A DNA stretch of 54,204 nucleotides from positions 1 through 54,204 of the forward strand of contig CAIZIT010000065.1 in the NCBI GenBank assembly GCA_903933115.1, given 5' to 3'. This document shows positions 36,607 through 44,819 of this stretch, one piece after another. Each line of letters begins with the position of its first letter. Position 1 is the first letter of the stretch. This DNA is from an uncultured Burkholderiales bacterium. Lineage in GTDB: Bacteria; Pseudomonadota; Gammaproteobacteria; Burkholderiales; Burkholderiaceae_C. The translations under genes were made by a program, and so were the position numbers. The notes below the pieces were generated by a model that saw only the letters and a list, made by a program, of their open reading frames with translations, had not been told where the DNA came from and ran no database searches.

Positions 36607-37512
36607 TCATGCCCGGGGGTGGTGCTGGGCGTGAAGCGCCATGAGACGCTCTCTGGCCACGTGGGTGTAGATGGTGGTGGTTGAGATGTCGGCATGACCC
36701 AAGAGCATCTGCACCGCCCTCAAGTCGGCCCCATGGTTCAATAAATGCGTTGCAAATGCGTGCCTCAAAGTGTGCGGTGAGATGGGCTGATGGATGCCCG
36801 CAAGCGGCGCGTAGCGCTTGATCAATGACCAAAACATCACGCGGCTCATGGCAGAGCCCGATTTGGAGCCTCTTTGGGTCACAAAAAGCGCATCTTGCAC
36901 CTCTCCGCCCAAAAGCGTCTCTCGCTCGAGCCGCACATAGCGCTCAAGCCAATCGAGGGCGACTTGACCAAAGGGAATCAAACGCTCTTTGTTGCCCTTG
37001 CCGGTGACTTTGAGCACCCCCTCACTCAAGCTGACTTGGTGAAGTTGCAGGCCCACCAACTCACTCACTCTGAGCCCGCAGGCATAGAGCAACTCGAGCA
37101 TGGTTCGGTCTCTGACGCCAAGCGGTGTTTGGACATCGGGGGCATGGAGCAGTGCTTCGACCTGTGCTTCACTGAGGGTCTTGGGCACGCGAAGGGCTTG
37201 CTTGGCCGAGAGAAGTTTCAAGGTGGGGTCGAGTTGAACATGTCGCTCACGAACGGCCCATCTGTAAAACCGCCTCAAAACACTCAACCGTCGATTGGCG
37301 GTGGTGGCTTTCGTTTGGGCATGCTCGTGGGCAAAGTAAGCGTTCAGTTGCCCTTCATGGGCTTGCAGCACATCCGTGCTGGTGGTCTGCAAGAATCGGC
37401 ACCAGCCTTGAAGGTCTTGGCGATAGGCAGAGATCGTCTGGGTGGACAAACCGTCCTCGAGCCACAAGGCGCTTAAAAAAAGCTCAACCGTGGGATGGGT
37501 CTCTTGGCTCAT
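36607..37512 (-). CDS. xerD: Tyrosine recombinase XerD
   Basis: 301 residues, standard XerC/D length. All six catalytic residues are present: Arg148 (ACGLRVSEL), Lys172 (TGKGNKERLIP), His247 and Arg250 (SPHTLRHAFATHLL), His273 (LGHADISTT) and Tyr282 (TTIYTHV). The SAM-like N-terminal domain spans about 1-100. XerD resolves chromosome dimers at dif with XerC under FtsK control. The ELVGLQLHQVSL and QMLLGHADISTT strings favour XerD over XerC. There is no element boundary nearby, so it is a housekeeping gene rather than an integrase. Confidence 0.92.
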   Translation of the reverse strand: MSQETHPTVELFLSALWLEDGLSTQTISAYRQDLQGWCRFLQTTSTDVLQAHEGQLNAYFAHEHAQTKATTANRRLSVLRRFYRWAVRERHVQLDPTLKLLSAKQALRVPKTLSEAQVEALLHAPDVQTPLGVRDRTMLELLYACGLRVSELVGLQLHQVSLSEGVLKVTGKGNKERLIPFGQVALDWLERYVRLERETLLGGEVQDALFVTQRGSKSGSAMSRVMFWSLIKRYAPLAGIHQPISPHTLRHAFATHLLNHGADLRAVQMLLGHADISTTTIYTHVARERLMALHAQHHPRA

Positions 37513-37571
37513 GGGGGCGAGTTCAGCAAAGACATCTCAACACATTTGAAGCAACATGATCCTTGAATGCA

Positions 37572-37609
37572 TCTTGGCGCCAAAGCTTCAAAGTGCCAAG
37601 ACGCCAAGA
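37572..37609. terminator. Inverted repeat between the Bug receptor gene and xerD
   Basis: tcttggcg (37572-37579) pairs perfectly with cgccaaga (37602-37609); an inner gccaag copy (37595-37600) offers an alternative partner. No T run follows on the minus strand. It may mark the 3' end of the Bug receptor transcript. Confidence 0.35.
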
Positions 37610-37623
37610 AACCCAAGCAGGTG

Positions 37624-38652
37624 TCAATCAAGACTGAGCTTTTGTGAATCCACCACTTTTTTATAGATTTCAAACTCCGCTTTGATTTGAGCTTGAAATT
37701 GCTCGGGCGTGTTGGCCACCACCAAGGAGCCCGTGTCTTCAATGCGCTTTCTCACCTGAGGATCTTCCAGCGCCTTTTTAACGCCACTCGAGATGCGCTC
37801 GACCACCTCTTTGGGCAGTCCTTTGGGGCCGTAGATGCCGTAGTAAGCCATGCGGTTCACGGGCTCCAAGCCCACCTCCTTGAAGGTGGGGACATTGGGC
37901 AAGACCGCCAAACGCTGAGGGGCTGCGACCACAATGGCCACCAAACGGTTTTCTTTGATGAAGGGCAATGCGGAGGGCAAGTTGTCAAAAATCATGGGCA
38001 CTTGACCCGCCACCGTGTCGTTCAATGCTGGACCAGCACCTCGGTAAGGAATGTGGGTGATGAAGGTGCCGGAGAGGTTTTTAAACAGCTCCGTTTGCAA
38101 GTGTCCAATGCCACCTGTGCCCGAAGAGGAGTAGGAGTACTTGCCGGGATGCTTTTTAAGCTCTGCAATAAAGCCCGCGTAGTCAGTGGCCGGAAAACTG
38201 GGGTGAACGGCAATCACATTGGGGGTGGCCGCAATGTTGATGATGGGCGTGAAGTCGCTCAAGGGGTTGTAGGGAATCTTGGGGTTGATTGCTGGATTGG
38301 CGGCGGTGGTGGAGACGGTGGCGACACCCAAGTTGTAGCCATCGGGCACCGCTTTGGCGGTCTCATTGGCCCCAACGACCCCCCCACCGCCGGGTTTGTT
38401 CTCCACAATCACGCTTTGACCCAACACACGGCCCAAAGGTTCCGCAATGACACGCGCCACAATATCCGTGGTCCCACCTGGGGCGAAGGGCACTTGAAGT
38501 CGAATGGTTTTGTTGGGGTAGGCCTGGGACCAAGCGCTTGCTGCACTCAAAAGCACCATGCTCGTCAACAGTCCTCGTCCTAGGAGACTGCGTCTTTTGG
38601 ACACTGGGGCCAAGGCCCTTTGAGCGGCTGGGGTGGGTAAGGTGATTGGCAT
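37624..38652 (-). CDS. Bug-family tripartite tricarboxylate transporter substrate-binding protein
   Basis: 342 residues from the ATG at 38652; the frame extends upstream to 38799 but that would overlap murB. A twin-basic start ([23 protein letters not shown]) is a signal peptide. The mature protein has the Bug hallmarks: [72 protein letters not shown] and VPTFKEVG. These periplasmic receptors bind carboxylates or other small ligands with two water-bridged loops; the ligand is not predictable. No TctA or TctB membrane genes are adjacent, so it is an orphan receptor, common in Burkholderiales. The gene follows murB by 94 bases. Confidence 0.92.
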   Translation of the reverse strand: MPITLPTPAAQRALAPVSKRRSLLGRGLLTSMVLLSAASAWSQAYPNKTIRLQVPFAPGGTTDIVARVIAEPLGRVLGQSVIVENKPGGGGVVGANETAKAVPDGYNLGVATVSTTAANPAINPKIPYNPLSDFTPIINIAATPNVIAVHPSFPATDYAGFIAELKKHPGKYSYSSSGTGGIGHLQTELFKNLSGTFITHIPYRGAGPALNDTVAGQVPMIFDNLPSALPFIKENRLVAIVVAAPQRLAVLPNVPTFKEVGLEPVNRMAYYGIYGPKGLPKEVVERISSGVKKALEDPQVRKRIEDTGSLVVANTPEQFQAQIKAEFEIYKKVVDSQKLSLD

Positions 38653-38746
38653 GTGAGAATTTCCCAAGAAATTGAACAATGCCAATATATTACACCGCTT
38701 CGTCAAAGAACATAAAAAAAAGACGACCTGCCAACAAGACTTGGGT

Positions 38747-39904
38747 TCAAAGGACCAAAGGCTCGGGCTCCAAGAGAATGCCAAAGCGCTCATAGACACT
38801 GGTTTGGATCGCGCGCGCCAACGTCATGACCTCTCCCCCCGTACAAGGGTTGTCGGCTCCGCCTTTGTTGATCAAGACCAAGGCTTGCTTGTCGTACACC
38901 CCCGCTTGCCCAATGCTCTTACCCCTCCAGCCACAAGCATCAATCAACCAGCCTGCGGCCAATTTGAAGCGTCCATCCAACAAGGGGTAATGCACCACAC
39001 TTGGCTCAATCGCAATGATGTCTTTGCACTGCTCAGCAGATACCGTTGGGTTTTTAAAAAAGCTCCCCACATTGCCCACCACCTTGGGGTCAGGCAACTT
39101 GTCTCGGCGAATGGCACATACCCAATTGAAAACGTCTTGCGCGCTGGGCTCCCAATTGTTGTGCTCTGCACACTTTTTTTGGAGGTCTTGATAGTCCAGC
39201 ACCGCACGCCATCTTTTGGGCAAGAAAAAACGCACCCGCGTGATCAAGGCCCTGTTGGCCAGTCCCAGACCCCAATCCATAGGCAAAGGGTTGGAGGACA
39301 AGGTCTTGTCTTGCCCCTCCAAGGGGCGATCGGCGGGTCGTCTCTCTAGAGCGGAATCCCTCACAGCGGGCACCAAGACTTGCTTCATCTGTCCGTGCTT
39401 GAAAATAGAGTCGCGGTAGCCAAAAGCGCACTGCGCGGCATTCAAGTTGAACACCTCCCCAGTGAGCAAATCCACCGCCTCCAAGCTGTCAAAGCGGTCT
39501 TGCAACTCAACGCCATAGGCCCCGATGTTTTGCACCGGAGAGGCGCCAACGGTGCCCGGAATCAAAGCCAAATTCTCTAAACCCGGCCAACCTTGCTCGA
39601 GGGTCCAGGTCACAAAATCATGCCAATTCTCGCCCGCCATGGCCTCCACCCAATACCCCTTCTCATCCTCATGCAGCAGTCGCTTGCCCATCAGCTCCAC
39701 TTTGAGCACCAAGGCTTTGACATCTCCTGTCAACACCATGTTGGAGCCTCCACCCAAGACCATGCGTGGGCTTTGCTGAAAGGCTTGGGTTCGAACGAGG
39801 GCTTGAAGGGCTTCAATGCTGCTCACCCGGATCAACTCCTGGGCTCTGGCCAAAATACCAAAGCTGTTATAGGATTGAAGAGATGCGTTGAATTCGGTGA
39901 CCAT
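38747..39904 (-). CDS. murB: UDP-N-acetylenolpyruvoylglucosamine reductase
   Basis: 385 residues from the ATG at 39904; a start at 39934 is possible. FAD-dependent reductase that forms UDP-MurNAc, the second step of peptidoglycan precursor synthesis. FAD domain: [36 protein letters not shown] (the catalytic Arg follows in FGYRDSIFK). The proton-donor Ser (about 281) is in [11 protein letters not shown], and the final Glu region is LLEPEP. It is longer than E. coli MurB (342): an insert of about 30 residues ([15 protein letters not shown] onward) sits between the FAD and substrate parts. Divergent from yajQ, 55 bases apart. Confidence 0.95.
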   Translation of the reverse strand: MVTEFNASLQSYNSFGILARAQELIRVSSIEALQALVRTQAFQQSPRMVLGGGSNMVLTGDVKALVLKVELMGKRLLHEDEKGYWVEAMAGENWHDFVTWTLEQGWPGLENLALIPGTVGASPVQNIGAYGVELQDRFDSLEAVDLLTGEVFNLNAAQCAFGYRDSIFKHGQMKQVLVPAVRDSALERRPADRPLEGQDKTLSSNPLPMDWGLGLANRALITRVRFFLPKRWRAVLDYQDLQKKCAEHNNWEPSAQDVFNWVCAIRRDKLPDPKVVGNVGSFFKNPTVSAEQCKDIIAIEPSVVHYPLLDGRFKLAAGWLIDACGWRGKSIGQAGVYDKQALVLINKGGADNPCTGGEVMTLARAIQTSVYERFGILLEPEPLVL

Positions 39905-39959
39905 GGGTACAATTGTCTCACCGCTTGAATCCAATTTTCACAAGAAAGAATTAAATAAA

Positions 39960-40445
39960 ATGCCTTCATTTGACACGGTTTGCGAAGCCAATTTGGTTGA
40001 AGTTAAAAACGCAGTGGACAACACCGCCAAAGAAATTGGAACCCGCTTTGACTTCAAAGGCACGGCAGCGGCCATCGAACTCAAAGACAAGGAGATCACC
40101 CTGATTGGAGATGCTGATTTTCAGTTGAGCCAGATCGAGGACATCCTTCGCAGCAAACTCACCAAACGAGAGGTGGACGTGCGCTTCATCGACAAGGGCG
40201 AGTCGCAAAAGATGGGGGGCGACAAAGTCAAGGTGGTGCTCAGTGTGAAGGACGGCATCAAAGCAGAGGATGCCAAAAAACTCCAACGCGTGATCAAAGA
40301 CAGCAAAATGAAAGTCCAAGCCTCTATCCAAGGCGAATCGGTGAGAGTGACCGGGGCCAAAAGAGACGATCTCCAAGCGGCCATGGCGCTCATCAAAAAA
40401 GAAATGACCGACTTGCCGTTGACATTCAACAATTTCAGAGACTGA
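39960..40445 (+). CDS. yajQ: YajQ family cyclic-di-GMP-binding protein
   Basis: 161 residues from the ATG at 39960; upstream in-frame codons overlap murB. Start [20 protein letters not shown] is universal in the family. Two ferredoxin-like domains; [20 protein letters not shown] and the C-terminal [12 protein letters not shown]-like stretch (here [15 protein letters not shown]) are present. YajQ proteins bind nucleotides, and some bind cyclic di-GMP and act as transcription co-regulators in Xanthomonas and Pseudomonas. Its role here is unknown. A palindromic acaattgt (39909-39916) sits in the divergent gap. Confidence 0.93.
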   Translation: MPSFDTVCEANLVEVKNAVDNTAKEIGTRFDFKGTAAAIELKDKEITLIGDADFQLSQIEDILRSKLTKREVDVRFIDKGESQKMGGDKVKVVLSVKDGIKAEDAKKLQRVIKDSKMKVQASIQGESVRVTGAKRDDLQAAMALIKKEMTDLPLTFNNFRD

Positions 40446-40459
40446 ATTCAAGGCGCTCA

Positions 40460-40483
40460 TCTAGGCCTTCTTCTAGGCCTTCA
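40460..40483. repeat. Direct 12-bp repeat between yajQ and plsY
   Basis: tctaggccttct (40460-40471) is followed by tctaggccttca (40472-40483). A third aggcct occurs at 40500 within aaggcctga. The repeat lies in the convergent gap and may take part in termination, but no stable hairpin with a T run is seen. Confidence 0.7.
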
Positions 40484-40559
40484 TCAGGGACATGATCAAG
40501 GCCTGACTCCACCAGACCCCAAGCCCCTTAGGACTCCAAGGGTCCACAAGGATGCTTGT

Positions 40560-41267
40560 TTATTGACCGATTTTGCTCTCTTGACCTTGCATCAAGCGCT
40601 TCAAATTCTCTTGGTGCCTGTAAATCAGTAAGCACGTCATCACGACCGAGCAGACCAAGACATCGATTCGAGTTTGCCACAGCCAGTTGTTCATCAGCGC
40701 GTAAAAAATAGGGGCAAACAAAGCGCCCACCAGCGCGGCCAAAGAGGAATAACGCCACACCTTGGCCACTGCGACCCAGCACAGCATCGTGGCAAAGCCC
40801 AAGAGGGGCTCAAATCCCGCCAACACCCCAGCGGCCGTGGCAACACCTTTGCCGCCCTTGAATGCAAAAAAGACGGGCCACAAATGCCCCAAAAAGGCAA
40901 ACAAACCGATGAAGCCCGCGCCCCAAAGCACGGTGGGCTCGAGCACCACGCTGCTGGGCACATCTGAGGCGTTGAAAAACCAAGAGGGAATACCGTAGCT
41001 GCCCACCAAAAACCATTTGAAGATGACAACGGGCAACCAACCCTTGAAGGCATCCATGAAGAGTGTCAAAGCGGCAGCTCTTTTGTTGCCCGTTCTGAGC
41101 ACGTTCGTGGCACCGGGATTCTTGCTGCCAAAGGTTCTGGGGTCGTCCAGCCCCATCAACTTGGAGATGAGTACTGCAAACGACAAGGAGCCGATCAAAT
41201 AAGCGATCAGCAGCAGCACCACCCATGTGAAAAAGAAGCCAACCGTGCTTGATAAAAATTCACCCAT
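40560..41267 (-). CDS. plsY: Glycerol-3-phosphate acyltransferase PlsY
   Basis: 235 residues from the ATG at 41267 (MGEFLSSTVGFFFTWV); a start at 41384 would add 39 residues with no family support. Acylates glycerol 3-phosphate from acyl-phosphate, the first step of phospholipid synthesis, in the inner membrane. The three conserved cytoplasmic loops are visible: GSKNPGATNVLRTGNK, GHLWPVFFAFKGGKGVAT and the final YRHQENLKRLMQG. About five to seven membrane helices. AAGGAAGGG lies about 11 bases before the ATG. It has a somewhat longer second periplasmic loop than E. coli PlsY (205 residues). Confidence 0.94.
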   Translation of the reverse strand: MGEFLSSTVGFFFTWVVLLLIAYLIGSLSFAVLISKLMGLDDPRTFGSKNPGATNVLRTGNKRAAALTLFMDAFKGWLPVVIFKWFLVGSYGIPSWFFNASDVPSSVVLEPTVLWGAGFIGLFAFLGHLWPVFFAFKGGKGVATAAGVLAGFEPLLGFATMLCWVAVAKVWRYSSLAALVGALFAPIFYALMNNWLWQTRIDVLVCSVVMTCLLIYRHQENLKRLMQGQESKIGQ

Positions 41268-41407
41268 GGGTTTTAACCCTTCCTTTGCATCGTATTTTTT
41301 CTCGAGTATAGGGCAAATGCAATGCTTGAAGGGACGAGGATCCTGGCAAATGGGTACAGGGTCATCTCTGAAGGGCTCACTCATCCACTTCGGTCACCGT
41401 TGAAGAC

Positions 41408-41431
41408 CTCATGAGCAACCTCATGAGCAAC
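41408..41431. repeat. Direct 12-bp repeat upstream of the alpha/beta hydrolase gene
   Basis: ctcatgagcaac occurs twice in a row (41408-41419, 41420-41431), in the divergent gap between plsY and the hydrolase gene. Each unit holds the palindrome tcatga. Confidence 0.8.
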
Positions 41432-41512
41432 CTCGTCCTCATCCTCACCCCTGCCCTCTAGTATGATGACCCCCACTTGAGCGTTCACCCCACCCATGAA
41501 ACACCCCGAACC

Positions 41513-42439
41513 ATGAGCGACACCTACACCCCCCAAAAAGCCTGCGAGTCCCTCACCCTTGATGTTCGAGGGCACCAGTACCACTTGCGCACTTGGGGTC
41601 AGCACCAACGCGATCTCCCCCCTTTGATCATGCTTCACGGCTGGATGGATGTCTCCGCCTCCTTTCAATTCATGGTCGATGCGCTGAATTACGAAGGTTT
41701 GGTGATCGCACCAGACTGGCGCGGCTTTGGCGACACCCAAGGTCCGCAACTGGACCACTATGTCTTTGCGGATTATTTGGGCGATCTGGATTTTTTATTG
41801 GATCATTTTGAAAAAACCTTGGATTGCAAAACATTCCATGTTCTGGGCCACAGCATGGGGGGCAATGTGGCCATGATGTACGCCGGCGTGCAGTCTGAGC
41901 GCGTGAACAAACTGATCAACCTCGAGGGCTTTGGCATGCCAGCCACTCGTCCATCGATGGCCCGTGGACGCTATAAAAGGTGGCTTGAAGAGCTCAAAGC
42001 GCTTGACCAAGGGGTCTTGGGTCTCAAAACTTATGCCAATTTGGAGGACGTGGCCCAACGCCTCATGAAGAACAACCCCCGACTGCGCGAGGACTTTGCC
42101 CTGTGGTTGGCTCAGAAATGGGCTTCCCAAAATCAAGCTCAAATGTGGCAACTCAAAGCCCAAGCGGCCCATAAAGTGGTGAGCGCTCATTTGTACAGGC
42201 TCGATGAAATGCAAGAAATCTTCAAAGCCATCAGCGCACCCACCCTTTGCGTGCACTCGAGCGACCTACAATTGGACCGTTGGTGGAAGGGTCAGTACAC
42301 CTTTGAGCAGTACCAAGAAAGACTCCAATGCATTGGCCACTTGCGCCAAGTGCAATTGGACGATTGTGGACACATGCTGCACCACGACCAGCCCCAAGCG
42401 TTGGCAAGCGTCATTGATGATTTTCTTGCCACCCCTTGA
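41513..42439 (+). CDS. Alpha/beta-fold hydrolase
   Basis: 308 residues from the ATG at 41513; a TTG at 41477 is an alternative. The nucleophile elbow is GHSMGGN (Ser), the oxyanion strand LIMLHGWMDVSASF, the acid DAPTLCVHSSD-like region (here SAPTLCVHSSDLQLD) and the final His in LDDCGHMLHHDQP. It is thus a complete Ser-Asp-His hydrolase of the general epoxide-hydrolase/esterase type. The cap region (about 145-215) is helical and rich in Gln and Leu. No signal peptide. The substrate is unknown; nothing around it suggests one. Confidence 0.85.
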   Translation: MSDTYTPQKACESLTLDVRGHQYHLRTWGQHQRDLPPLIMLHGWMDVSASFQFMVDALNYEGLVIAPDWRGFGDTQGPQLDHYVFADYLGDLDFLLDHFEKTLDCKTFHVLGHSMGGNVAMMYAGVQSERVNKLINLEGFGMPATRPSMARGRYKRWLEELKALDQGVLGLKTYANLEDVAQRLMKNNPRLREDFALWLAQKWASQNQAQMWQLKAQAAHKVVSAHLYRLDEMQEIFKAISAPTLCVHSSDLQLDRWWKGQYTFEQYQERLQCIGHLRQVQLDDCGHMLHHDQPQALASVIDDFLATP

Positions 42440-42533
42440 GCCTGTTGCCCACCCACTCGGTTTGGCCCATTTTGCAAGACCTGGCCCACCCGGCTGATGG
42501 CGTTTGTTGAACCCATGAATAAAAAAATGAACC

Positions 42534-43775
42534 ATGTTTAAAACCGATGTATTGATCATTGGAGCAGGAGCTGCAGGGCTCTTTTGTGCAGGCATTGCCA
42601 AACAAAAGGGCCTGAATGTGATCGTGATCGACCACGCCAGCAAATTGGCAGAAAAGGTGCGCATCTCTGGAGGCGGGCGCAGCAACTTCACCAACATCGA
42701 GCTCGATGCGCACCAACCCAGCAAGCACTTCATCTCCGAGAACCCTCGCTTTTGCACCAGTGCGCTCTCCAGATACACCCCACAAGACTTTGTGGGGTGG
42801 ATGCACGCTCACAAGATCCCTTTTCATGAAAAACACAAGGGGCAACTCTTTTGCGATCGCTCCTCTGAGGATTTGATTCTTGCCCTCCTTGAGGAGTGTC
42901 AGATTGGCGCCAGTGGCACAGAGGTGAAAATTCTTCATTCATGCAAGCTCGAGTCTTTGAATTTTCACGATCACCAAAGCCCCTACTACGAAGCGCACAC
43001 CTCCCAAGGCACCATTCAAGCTCCAGCGGTGGTGGTGGCCACCGGCGGCTTGTCCATCCCACAAATTGGAGCGAGTGATTTGGGCTATCGATTGGCCAAG
43101 CAGTTTGGCCTCAGAGTGACCCCCACCCGAGCAGCCTTGGTACCGTTGGTCTTTGAGCCACAAAGCTGGTCTGCTTTTTCCAGCCTCTCGGGCCTGTCTT
43201 TGCCCGTGACCATTCAAACGGGTGAGGGCAAGGAAAAGACCCTTTTTGAAGAGGATTTGCTTTTTACCCACAAAGGCCTCTCGGGGCCCGCTGCCCTGCA
43301 AATATCGACTTATTGGCAAGAGAATGAGAGCATTCAAATCAACCTCTTGCCCAACAAACCGATGGGCGAACATTTATTGGCTTTAAAACAACAATCCAAG
43401 AAGCACTTGATCACCGAATTGAGTGCCCACCTCCCGAACCGCTTGGCACAGGTCTGGAGCCTTCAAAATCCGGACTGGCTCAAATCCATGCCCGATTTAT
43501 CAAACAAAAGCATTCAAAATATTGCTCAATCTTTACAAAACTGGCAATTGAGACCCCAGACGACAGAGGGCTACAAGAAAGCGGAGGTGACCGTTGGGGG
43601 GGTGGACACCAAAGCTTTGTCTCAGCAAACCCTTGAATCTCAGCAAAAGGGGCTGTATTTCATTGGCGAAGTGGTGGACATCACGGGCTGGTTGGGGGGC
43701 TACAACTTCCAATGGGCCTGGTCGAGCGCATTTGCTTGTGCAAATGGTTTGGCAAATCAATTTAATAAGCTATAA
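42534..43775 (+). CDS. NAD(P)/FAD-dependent flavoprotein of the HI0933/BaiN family
   Basis: 413 residues. The Rossmann FAD motif is DVLIIGAGAAGLFCAGIA (about 5-22), followed by the family signature KVRISGGGRSNFTN, then VVVATGGLSIPQIGASDLGYRLA and a C-terminal GVDTKALS and GEVVDITGWLGGYNFQWAWSSAFA, all typical of the HI0933-like group. Members include the bile-acid reductase BaiN and RdsA-like proteins; most are uncharacterised. It is cytoplasmic. Its stop lies one base beyond the rpsU -10 box, so the rpsU promoter sits inside its last codons. Confidence 0.9.
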   Translation: MFKTDVLIIGAGAAGLFCAGIAKQKGLNVIVIDHASKLAEKVRISGGGRSNFTNIELDAHQPSKHFISENPRFCTSALSRYTPQDFVGWMHAHKIPFHEKHKGQLFCDRSSEDLILALLEECQIGASGTEVKILHSCKLESLNFHDHQSPYYEAHTSQGTIQAPAVVVATGGLSIPQIGASDLGYRLAKQFGLRVTPTRAALVPLVFEPQSWSAFSSLSGLSLPVTIQTGEGKEKTLFEEDLLFTHKGLSGPAALQISTYWQENESIQINLLPNKPMGEHLLALKQQSKKHLITELSAHLPNRLAQVWSLQNPDWLKSMPDLSNKSIQNIAQSLQNWQLRPQTTEGYKKAEVTVGGVDTKALSQQTLESQQKGLYFIGEVVDITGWLGGYNFQWAWSSAFACANGLANQFNKL

Positions 43776-43776
43776 T
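43749..43776 (+). promoter_or_regulatory. Promoter of rpsU
   Basis: ttggca (43749-43754) and a perfect tataat (43771-43776) are 16 bases apart. Transcription would start near 43783, giving a leader of about 114 bases before rpsU. It overlaps the end of the flavoprotein gene. Confidence 0.7.
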
Positions 43777-43870
43777 TGCTTTCTTTACGGCATCACCCAA
43801 CGGCCACAAATGTTCAAGTTGGGATAACCGCTGGTATGGCTTTGGAGCCCGATCTTCTCCGAAACCCTCT

Positions 43871-43900
43871 ATGAGCACAATTAAATTTCATCGTCAATGA
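43871..43900 (+). CDS. Nine-codon upstream reading frame overlapping the rpsU start
   Basis: An ATG at 43871 opens a frame of nine codons, MSTIKFHRQ, ending in TGA at 43898-43900. The TGA overlaps the rpsU ATG (43897-43899) as ATGA. The first codons echo the rpsU start (MTTIRVKEN). If translated, termination here would place a ribosome on the rpsU start, which itself lacks a Shine-Dalgarno sequence. Translation is not proven, since this frame also lacks one. Confidence 0.35.
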
Positions 43901-44109
43901 CAACCATTCGCGTTAAAGAAAATGAGCCCTTTGATGTGGCATTGCGCAGATTCAAGCGCACCATCGAAAAATTAGGTCTTTTGACCGATTTGCGTGCACG
44001 TGAGTTTTATGAAAAACCCACTGCAGAGCGCAAGAGAAAAAAAGCGGCCGCTGTCAAGCGCCACTACAAGCGTGTTCGCAGCATGCAGTTGCCCAAGAAG
44101 CTTTATTGA
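43897..44109 (+). CDS. rpsU: 30S ribosomal protein bS21
   Basis: 70 residues, all family features: [21 protein letters not shown], then [36 protein letters not shown]. Small, very basic protein at the mRNA exit channel of the small subunit, needed for initiation on natural messages. Its promoter is at 43749-43776 and a terminator follows at 44138-44174, so it can be a single-gene unit. No Shine-Dalgarno sequence is seen, and an upstream nine-codon frame overlaps its start. In many proteobacteria rpsU precedes dnaG and rpoD; here yqeY follows instead. Confidence 0.97.
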
Positions 44110-44137
44110 TCTAACATCAATTCAACGCTTTCGCAGC

Positions 44138-44174
44138 AAAGCTCGTCTGGGTTCTTGACCTTGACGGGCTTTTT
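44138..44174 (+). terminator. Intrinsic terminator after rpsU
   Basis: A 10-bp stem (44138-44147 with 44163-44172, one G-T pair) around a 15-base loop is followed by a T run (44170-44174) and ttgcttt-like sequence. Partial read-through to yqeY is possible. Confidence 0.65.
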
Positions 44175-44281
44175 GCTTTGAGCCCAGCTCCAAGTCAATG
44201 CCACAACACACCACCCACCTTTTTGGAGGTCACTTGCATGACATGGGCAGTGACGCCACCACTTGAGTAGAGGAGAAACAA

Positions 44282-44728
44282 ATGAGCCTTAAAGACACCA
44301 TCACCGAAGACATGAAAACAGCCATGAAGGCCAAAGACAGTGCACGCTTGGGCACCATTCGCTTACTGCAAGCGGCCATGAAGCAAAAAGAGGTGGACGA
44401 GCGCATCACTTTGGACGATGTCCAAATCGTGGCCATCATTGACAAATTGATCAAGCAAAGAAAAGACTCGATCAGCGCCTACGAGCAAGCCCAAAGAGAG
44501 GATTTGGCCCAAATCGAACGCGATGAATTGAAGGTCTTGGAGGTGTATTTGCCCAAGCGCATGAGCCAAGAAGAGGTGCTGGAGGCGGTCAAAGCCTTGG
44601 TGAGCTCACTGGGTGCGAGTGGACCCGCTGACATGGGACGGGTGATGGCTGCAGCCAAAACCGAATTCGCTGGCAAAGCAGAAATGAGCCACGTCTCGAT
44701 GGCCGTCAAAGCGGCCTTGAATCCCTAA
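44282..44728 (+). CDS. GatB/YqeY domain protein
   Basis: 148 residues, the usual length of free-standing YqeY. Start MSLKDTITEDMKTAMKAKDS is typical; AGGAG six bases before the ATG is a strong Shine-Dalgarno. Helical N-terminal part with KLIKQRKDSISAYEQAQRED, then the small C-terminal helical domain shared with the tail of GatB (SLGASGPADMGRVMAA). The domain is related to tRNA-binding tails of amidotransferases; the free-standing protein has no proven role. The gene follows rpsU, an order conserved in many bacteria. Confidence 0.9.
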   Translation: MSLKDTITEDMKTAMKAKDSARLGTIRLLQAAMKQKEVDERITLDDVQIVAIIDKLIKQRKDSISAYEQAQREDLAQIERDELKVLEVYLPKRMSQEEVLEAVKALVSSLGASGPADMGRVMAAAKTEFAGKAEMSHVSMAVKAALNP

Positions 44729-44735
44729 AGCCCAA

Positions 44736-44780
44736 AGGAGCAAGGGCAAAAGACCAAGGGCTCCTGAAGATCTTTTTTTT
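44736..44780 (+). terminator. Terminator after yqeY
   Basis: aggagc (44736-44741) pairs with gctcct (44760-44765); a run of eight or more T follows from 44772. The stem is short with a long loop, but the T run is strong. Confidence 0.5.
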
Positions 44781-44798
44781 CAGCAGCCCTCCCCCCAG

Positions 44799-44819
44799 AA
44801 AAACTGAGCAAATGCTCAG
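44799..44819 (-). terminator. Terminator overlapping the pmbA stop codon
   Basis: On the minus strand ctgagc and gctcag (44804-44819) form a 6-bp stem with a four-base loop, followed by five T (44803-44799). The stem includes the TGA stop of pmbA (44816-44818). Confidence 0.65.

Noticed and set aside
36607-37512. Tyrosine recombinase as the integrase of a mobile element
   Set aside because: Length and motifs are those of housekeeping XerD, and there are no phage, plasmid or attachment-site features around it.
37687-38583. A 298-codon open frame antisense to the Bug receptor gene
   Set aside because: The minus-strand protein has all Bug-family motifs; the plus-strand frame has none and is His/Gly-rich as expected for a shadow.
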